DNA of 64,000 bases from Sipunculus nudus (Eukaryota > Annelida > Sipuncula > Golfingiida > Sipunculidae). The stretch lies in NCBI GenBank assembly GCA_026874595.1, contig CM049320.1:8745464-8809463 (forward strand), given 5' to 3'. Within the stretch, counting starts at the first letter, position 1. Each line of letters begins with the position of its first letter. Positions 59,756 to 64,000 of the stretch are shown piece by piece. Under the pieces are notes generated by a model. It ran no database searches. It was not told the origin of the DNA and was given only the letters and a program-made list of their open reading frames with translations. A program made the translations under genes and the position numbers.

Positions 59756-60530
59756 AGGTCATGATACTGACCTTTCCATAAGGGGGCAAGAGGTCATGGG
59801 CTGAAAGGTCAAGAAGTACAATCACAGTTTTGTGCCAAAGGAAGATGATTTTGTGATATATGTAATCAGTGAACGAACCCTCCTGCTTGTAATTTAATTT
59901 TTAATCAACATGAACCAGATGAATACATTTTAATGGTGGTCCTTCTTACAAGTAAACTTAGCACTTGTCTTTATCAAACTAAGTCCCATGCAGCCTTCCA
60001 ACCGTGGCCAGATCATGCTTTTTTAATTTGTCAAAATGTACCCTTATTCCAATAAGCCAACATGCTTTTTACATGCTTATTCTGGTAATTTGGATCTCTT
60101 TTCTTAGATATATTTCAGATTTAATATTTATAATTTTATGTATAAAATAATATTCAACAGTTATATCATTAAATTTTATCTTGCCCAAGCCTGCAGGGCA
60201 AGATAAAATTTACATTTTTTGCAGCATCATTATTGGTTTAGGCGAATAATTTGTACATGATATTTGCTTATATATACATGTCTTTGCTTTATCATTCAAG
60301 TTAACATTGCTCAATCTCACTCAAGCTTTGCAGTTGTGTACACTTTAAATGAACTCAGTTTATATCTTATATATATAACTGTATACGATCATTGCTTTCA
60401 ACAGTGTTATTTCTTCTTGGTGATATATCACTAGTAGGTTTATGTACTCCTTATCTCAATCATCTGTGCATCATATACTACTTTGTGGTTTTAATTGCAA
60501 ATGTAATACACCTATTAAATATGTACAACA
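59756..60530 (+). other. Probable 3' UTR
   Basis: The first AT-rich stretch after the stop has ATTAAA at 60168 and 60514 as possible variant polyadenylation signals; no AATAAA is seen before about 62082. The true end cannot be set from sequence alone. AGGTCA half-sites cluster at 59756-59811. Confidence 0.35.
60170..60212. repeat. 17-bp perfect hairpin
   Basis: TAAATTTTATCTTGCCC (60170-60186) pairs fully with GGGCAAGATAAAATTTA (60196-60212) around the 9-nt loop AAGCCTGCA. It lies in the probable 3' UTR and overlaps one ATTAAA. Confidence 0.85.
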
Positions 60531-60742
60531 AAGTTAATTGTTTCTTTTTTTGTTGAAATTCCAGAAGGTATATAATAATGTATACTGAAATTACTGCTGT
60601 TAAAATGAGGCCATGGCTGCTAGTATGTGCAGGTCTGAATGAGTCCTTGAATCCTAGCTGCAAATTTTAAGTGATAATGAGCTAGGTCATGACCTCAGAG
60701 GTCTATGGCAAAGTGAGGTCCAGGTTTTCCTCTTGGGTTTTA

Positions 60743-61060
60743 GATGAGGGAAAATGAGGCCCTGCATGACCTTCAGGTCACATGCAGGCTTACTGAGAAT
60801 GAGGCCCTGACCTCTAGGTCACATGCCAACTTACTGAGAATGAGGCCCTGACCTCTAAGTCACATGCAGACTTACTGAATGAGGCTCTGACCAAGTCACA
60901 TGCAGACTTGCTGAGAATGAGGCCCTGACCTCTAAGTCACATGCAGACTGACTGAGAATGAGGCTCTGACCTCTAGGTTACATGCAGACTTGCTGAGAAT
61001 GAGGCTGCAACTTGTAAGCCACAGAACAAGTACCAGGCTATAACAGACTGAGAGTGAGGT
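60743..61060. repeat. 41-bp minisatellite, about 7 copies
   Basis: Units share ACTGAGAATGAGGCCCTGAC and CTCTAAGTCACATGCAGA, with decay at both ends. One unit is shortened near 60880. Confidence 0.8.
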
Positions 61061-61226
61061 TGTACCCTGTAAGTCACACTAAAATGTTGCTGTAACATCA
61101 AGTTCTCAGAATAATATGATTTTGACTCAAAGGCCGGGAGACTGATTTTAATTAAATAGCATCAGGCAAATCTTGCTTGCAAACAGCCTTAAAAATATAC
61201 TAGTCATGTGTGCCCTTCTCAAAAAT

Positions 61227-61253
61227 GGGGGGGGGGGGGGGGGGGAGGGGGGG
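61227..61253. repeat. G homopolymer tract
   Basis: A run of Gs with a single A. Length is likely unreliable in assembly. Confidence 0.8.
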
Positions 61254-61279
61254 ATTGATATTTGGCATCTATATTATAA

Positions 61280-61430
61280 TCTGGGGTAGGATGTAGGATA
61301 ATGGTTAAGGCGTTTGACTTTGGAGCTACAGGTCTCCAGATCAAAACGAGCCAGGGCCTCAATGGCATAATGGAAAAATCTAATTGTAACCTCAGAGATT
61401 TCTTCAGTTGTCTTAATGACAAGTAATGAC
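61280..61430 (+). repeat. tRNA-like SINE fragment
   Basis: ATAATGGTTAAGGCGTTTGA resembles a tRNA A-box region and AGGTCTCCAGATCAAAACG a degraded B-box. The right boundary is unclear. Confidence 0.4.
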
Positions 61431-61599
61431 TTTTTAATTATTTATTACCCTGTACATATGACACCTGACATCCAGAAGGTTAAATTGGACAAAATCCATC
61501 ATATTCCTGGTAAGTTCTGGCTGCTACAACACAGAGTAGCATAGTGACCTCTGACCTTATTAAATAAGTGTGAATTTTGCCCATAATCAAACTCGGACA

Positions 61600-61760
61600 A
61601 GATAATCTATTGGTAAGTGGTTATGGTGAGTTTTGTAAAAATCCATCAAAGTCCTGATACGTTATCTCGGGAACACTGAAAGTTAACGGCCAGACAGATG
61701 GAAGGACTGTGGGTATACCATAAAACGTCTCATCATAGACGGGCATATAAAAAGAGCTAT
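61600..61760 (+). mobile_element. Possible HINE-like tail in opposite orientation
   Basis: CGTTATCTCGGGAACACTGA leads to GGCCAGACAGATGGAAGGAC (decayed ACGG-type tract), then a hairpin ACGTCTCATCATAGACG and TATAAAAAG. The order core, tetranucleotide tract, hairpin, A-run is that of the other elements read on their minus strand. Confidence 0.35.
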
Positions 61761-63945
61761 CACTATCAGAAACTACACAAATACTGGGCCAATGTCAAAT
61801 CAGACCAGTGAACTTTGCCCATGTCAACTCGCCCAGAGATAAACCCATCCCTTACAAACCCTGCAAAAATCCTGCAGACCTGTTCCAATGCATGAAAGGG
61901 GGAATATGCTAGTTATTCTAACAAATGGACAATTTGATTTCAAAATATGTCGGGGGAAATGAGCAAAATTGATAACATTAAATTTGGTGCAATTTATCTT
62001 ATTTTACAGATCAATCTAAGAAAGACAGATTCAAAAACTGATATAACAAAAGAGAATTTTGCTGAGAGACATAATGAAGACAATAAAAATATAAGTATAT
62101 AATTTTTTATTGAAATACAAAATTTTTATTGTACTAATTTCCTATGCACAGATTCACATTTTATAAATGACATACATGAACCAATTGAGACCTTGTACTG
62201 TACAACTCTCACAGCAAATTTTTTTCTTCATCTATGTATATACATCTTGTACGGCATCAAACATTCCTGCTTTTGTGTTTGTGGATAGGTTTGTATAAAT
62301 ATACAAGTGTATATACCATATATTTCTTAATAATAGCCCATGTTTGTATAAATAGACAAAGTGTTTATACCGTATGTCTCTTAATAACAGCCCATGCTCT
62401 AATAAACACCCCCTCCCTTAAAGCACCTGCTAAGTATTGCTCCCACTCCATGTTCTCTCTTTGACCATGCGGATACTTATCCCTTGCACATAAATCGCAT
62501 ATGTATTCCACTGGTATATCTTATACAATTATTCACTTCCTAATTGCTTTAAAGTGACAAATATCAGGCTCTCTTTATAAAATAATTGAAGTACTTCATT
62601 GTTAATGCACTAATGAGTGTGTATACTACCACAGTATTTTAATATAATCATTAATACCTGGAGTGTCGCATGACTTTGTATAATTGCCCAGCTTGTGTAG
62701 GAGTGGCAGTGCTCTTTGGGGAAAAAAAAGCTAAATTACATTTTATGAGCCTGGTTACAACTCATGTAAAATATATGTTAAATACTTATATCATATAGAT
62801 TCATGATTTAAGATTTTGTTATAAGAAGTTAGAGTGGAAGACAGACAGCTGATTAATCATTAATACTGTAGAGTTAATGATAAGAATACATGAATATATT
62901 GTCTATTTCTATTTCTTAGAATACAAAAATTCCACAGACTTCAAGGGTTCAAGAATTTTAAATTATGTTCTGTTCTTGCCATTTAACTATAAACAAAGAA
63001 GGCCATTTAAACAAATACCATTAATTAACATTCCACCATGTTTTAATATTCTATTACAATCATATCTATAACATGATTGTAGCATCACTTTTTCTTTATT
63101 AGGTGTTTACCATATCTACCTAAGTTACACATAAAGATCATTTAATATTTGACTACAAGGTTAAGCTGATTTGGCACACACAGTTATATCACAAACAAGG
63201 GGATCACTATAGGGCACTGCTCCTTTTAGCCGGCCCCTAATTATACATTTCCATCCTATAACATTTAAATATAGCATCCTATAACATGTAGTATACATTT
63301 AATTACCGTTGATATAAAAAACATAATAAGTTAGTATACAACTTGCATGAATTTAAACTCAATGATATTTCATGTTTCAATACATTCATGCCAAATTTAA
63401 CTCTTCCTCATATAGAAGACTTCACATCTTCAAATTCTGGTCATGGTCTTCCCACAAGGGATTTCTTACCACTGGGTAAGGAGTTTTCAAACATTATTAA
63501 CTATCTCTCTATAGGAAGACCTCCAGCATTATCTTACCTGAAGGATGCAACATTTCACGAGTGAACTGGGCCTAGTCAAATGCAAAATAGATTGACTCTA
63601 TAACCTGATATATATCAGGCACGGCATGGGATGAAGTCACAAGGTATCAGAGAAAATGTTTGAGAATACAGAATATCACCAATGCAGTTTCTCGTGTAGA
63701 TGGAGGAGAAAGACGATGGGCCGATGCAAACGGAGGCCTGTTTGTGCAGGCAAAGCATGATTCAGCCGGACACTCATTAGCACGAGCGAAACTGACAACC
63801 CCATATTTTTCACATATATATGCTAAGAACTCTATTAAATAAATTAATGATTATTCAATAAATGTGAGATTACAACTGAATTGTACCTGAATATATGACA
63901 AATTCAAGGAAACTTGCAAAATTTGCCGTTTAACCTTGAATGAAA
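61760..63945. other. 3' flank, no supported gene
   Basis: Old repeat segments (TTAATAATAGCCCATG, AATAAACACCCC) occur at 62325-62412. A 73-codon + frame at 63343-63564 (ends LSYLKDATFHE) and a GC-richer patch at 63690-63800 are not identifiable as genes. Confidence 0.35.
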
Positions 63946-63946
63946 C

Positions 63947-63970
63947 CCCCCCCCCCCCCCCCCCCCCCCC
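63947..63970. repeat. C homopolymer tract
   Basis: A run of about 24 Cs near the window edge; the true length is uncertain. Confidence 0.8.
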
Positions 63971-64000
63971 GAGTAATTTTCCCTATAACATCCTGTGACT

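Noticed and set aside
63343-63564. 73-codon + strand frame in the 3' flank
   Set aside because: Somewhat protein-like but short and isolated, with no family I recognise.

Overview
The window is eukaryotic genomic DNA, AT-rich, with short GT-AG exons in long repeat-filled introns. The repeats include pearl/Helentron-like non-autonomous elements with core tandem repeats and an ACGG-type tetranucleotide tract, tRNA-like SINEs and several small inverted-repeat elements. This mix suggests a lophotrochozoan, most likely a mollusc. That is inference; nothing here fixes the species.

One gene on the + strand dominates, from before base 1 to a TAA stop at 59753-59755. I place 43 coding exons. All begin and end in phase 0 and all are multiples of three, adding about 843 codons (about 771 without one doubtful exon at 480-695). 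The first exons in the window (62-5510) are Lys/Glu-rich. From 6217 the gene follows a three-exon cycle: (a) an aromatic/basic exon of about 13 codons (DDTPTFKFKKP-type, later PTFRKFKKPW-type); (b) a tiny acidic exon, usually 24 nt, of the type ESDDDDW; (c) a KEKE linker exon, usually opening LGGG or LAGG. I count 11 intact aromatic/basic exons, 12 acidic exons and one decayed aromatic exon exactly where the cycle predicts it. The last exon ends in EPDWG and a stop. I do not recognise the protein. Its composition suggests a disordered polyampholyte, comparable in style but not in visible sequence to titin PEVK or triadin KEKE regions.

Layout: 0.06-6.2 kb, KE exons, a SINE, a 27-bp satellite and MITE-like elements. 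6.2-13.5 kb, three cycles. 13.5-24.1 kb, two cycles whose introns are also paralogous, the first enlarged by a 2.6 kb HINE-like element. 24.9-33.8 kb, further cycles, a recent 0.4 kb insertion with a 12-bp target duplication, and the decayed exon. 35.7-47.6 kb, a 2.27 kb four-exon block duplicated in tandem at about 99% identity by eye; the second copy is split by a 7.4 kb HINE-like composite inserted in the T-tract of its first splice acceptor, and that composite itself carries a 1.2 kb TA-flanked TIR element. 48.1-56.6 kb, a KE/Ser exon and an 8.3 kb intron with a 4.8 kb array of 62-bp repeats. 56.6-59.8 kb, the final exons. 59.8-64 kb, 3' UTR and flank with a 17-bp hairpin, a 41-bp minisatellite and no gene I can support.

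The overall picture is a gene that grew by repeated duplication of exon blocks, permitted by uniform phase 0, and whose introns are still being reshaped by transposons.
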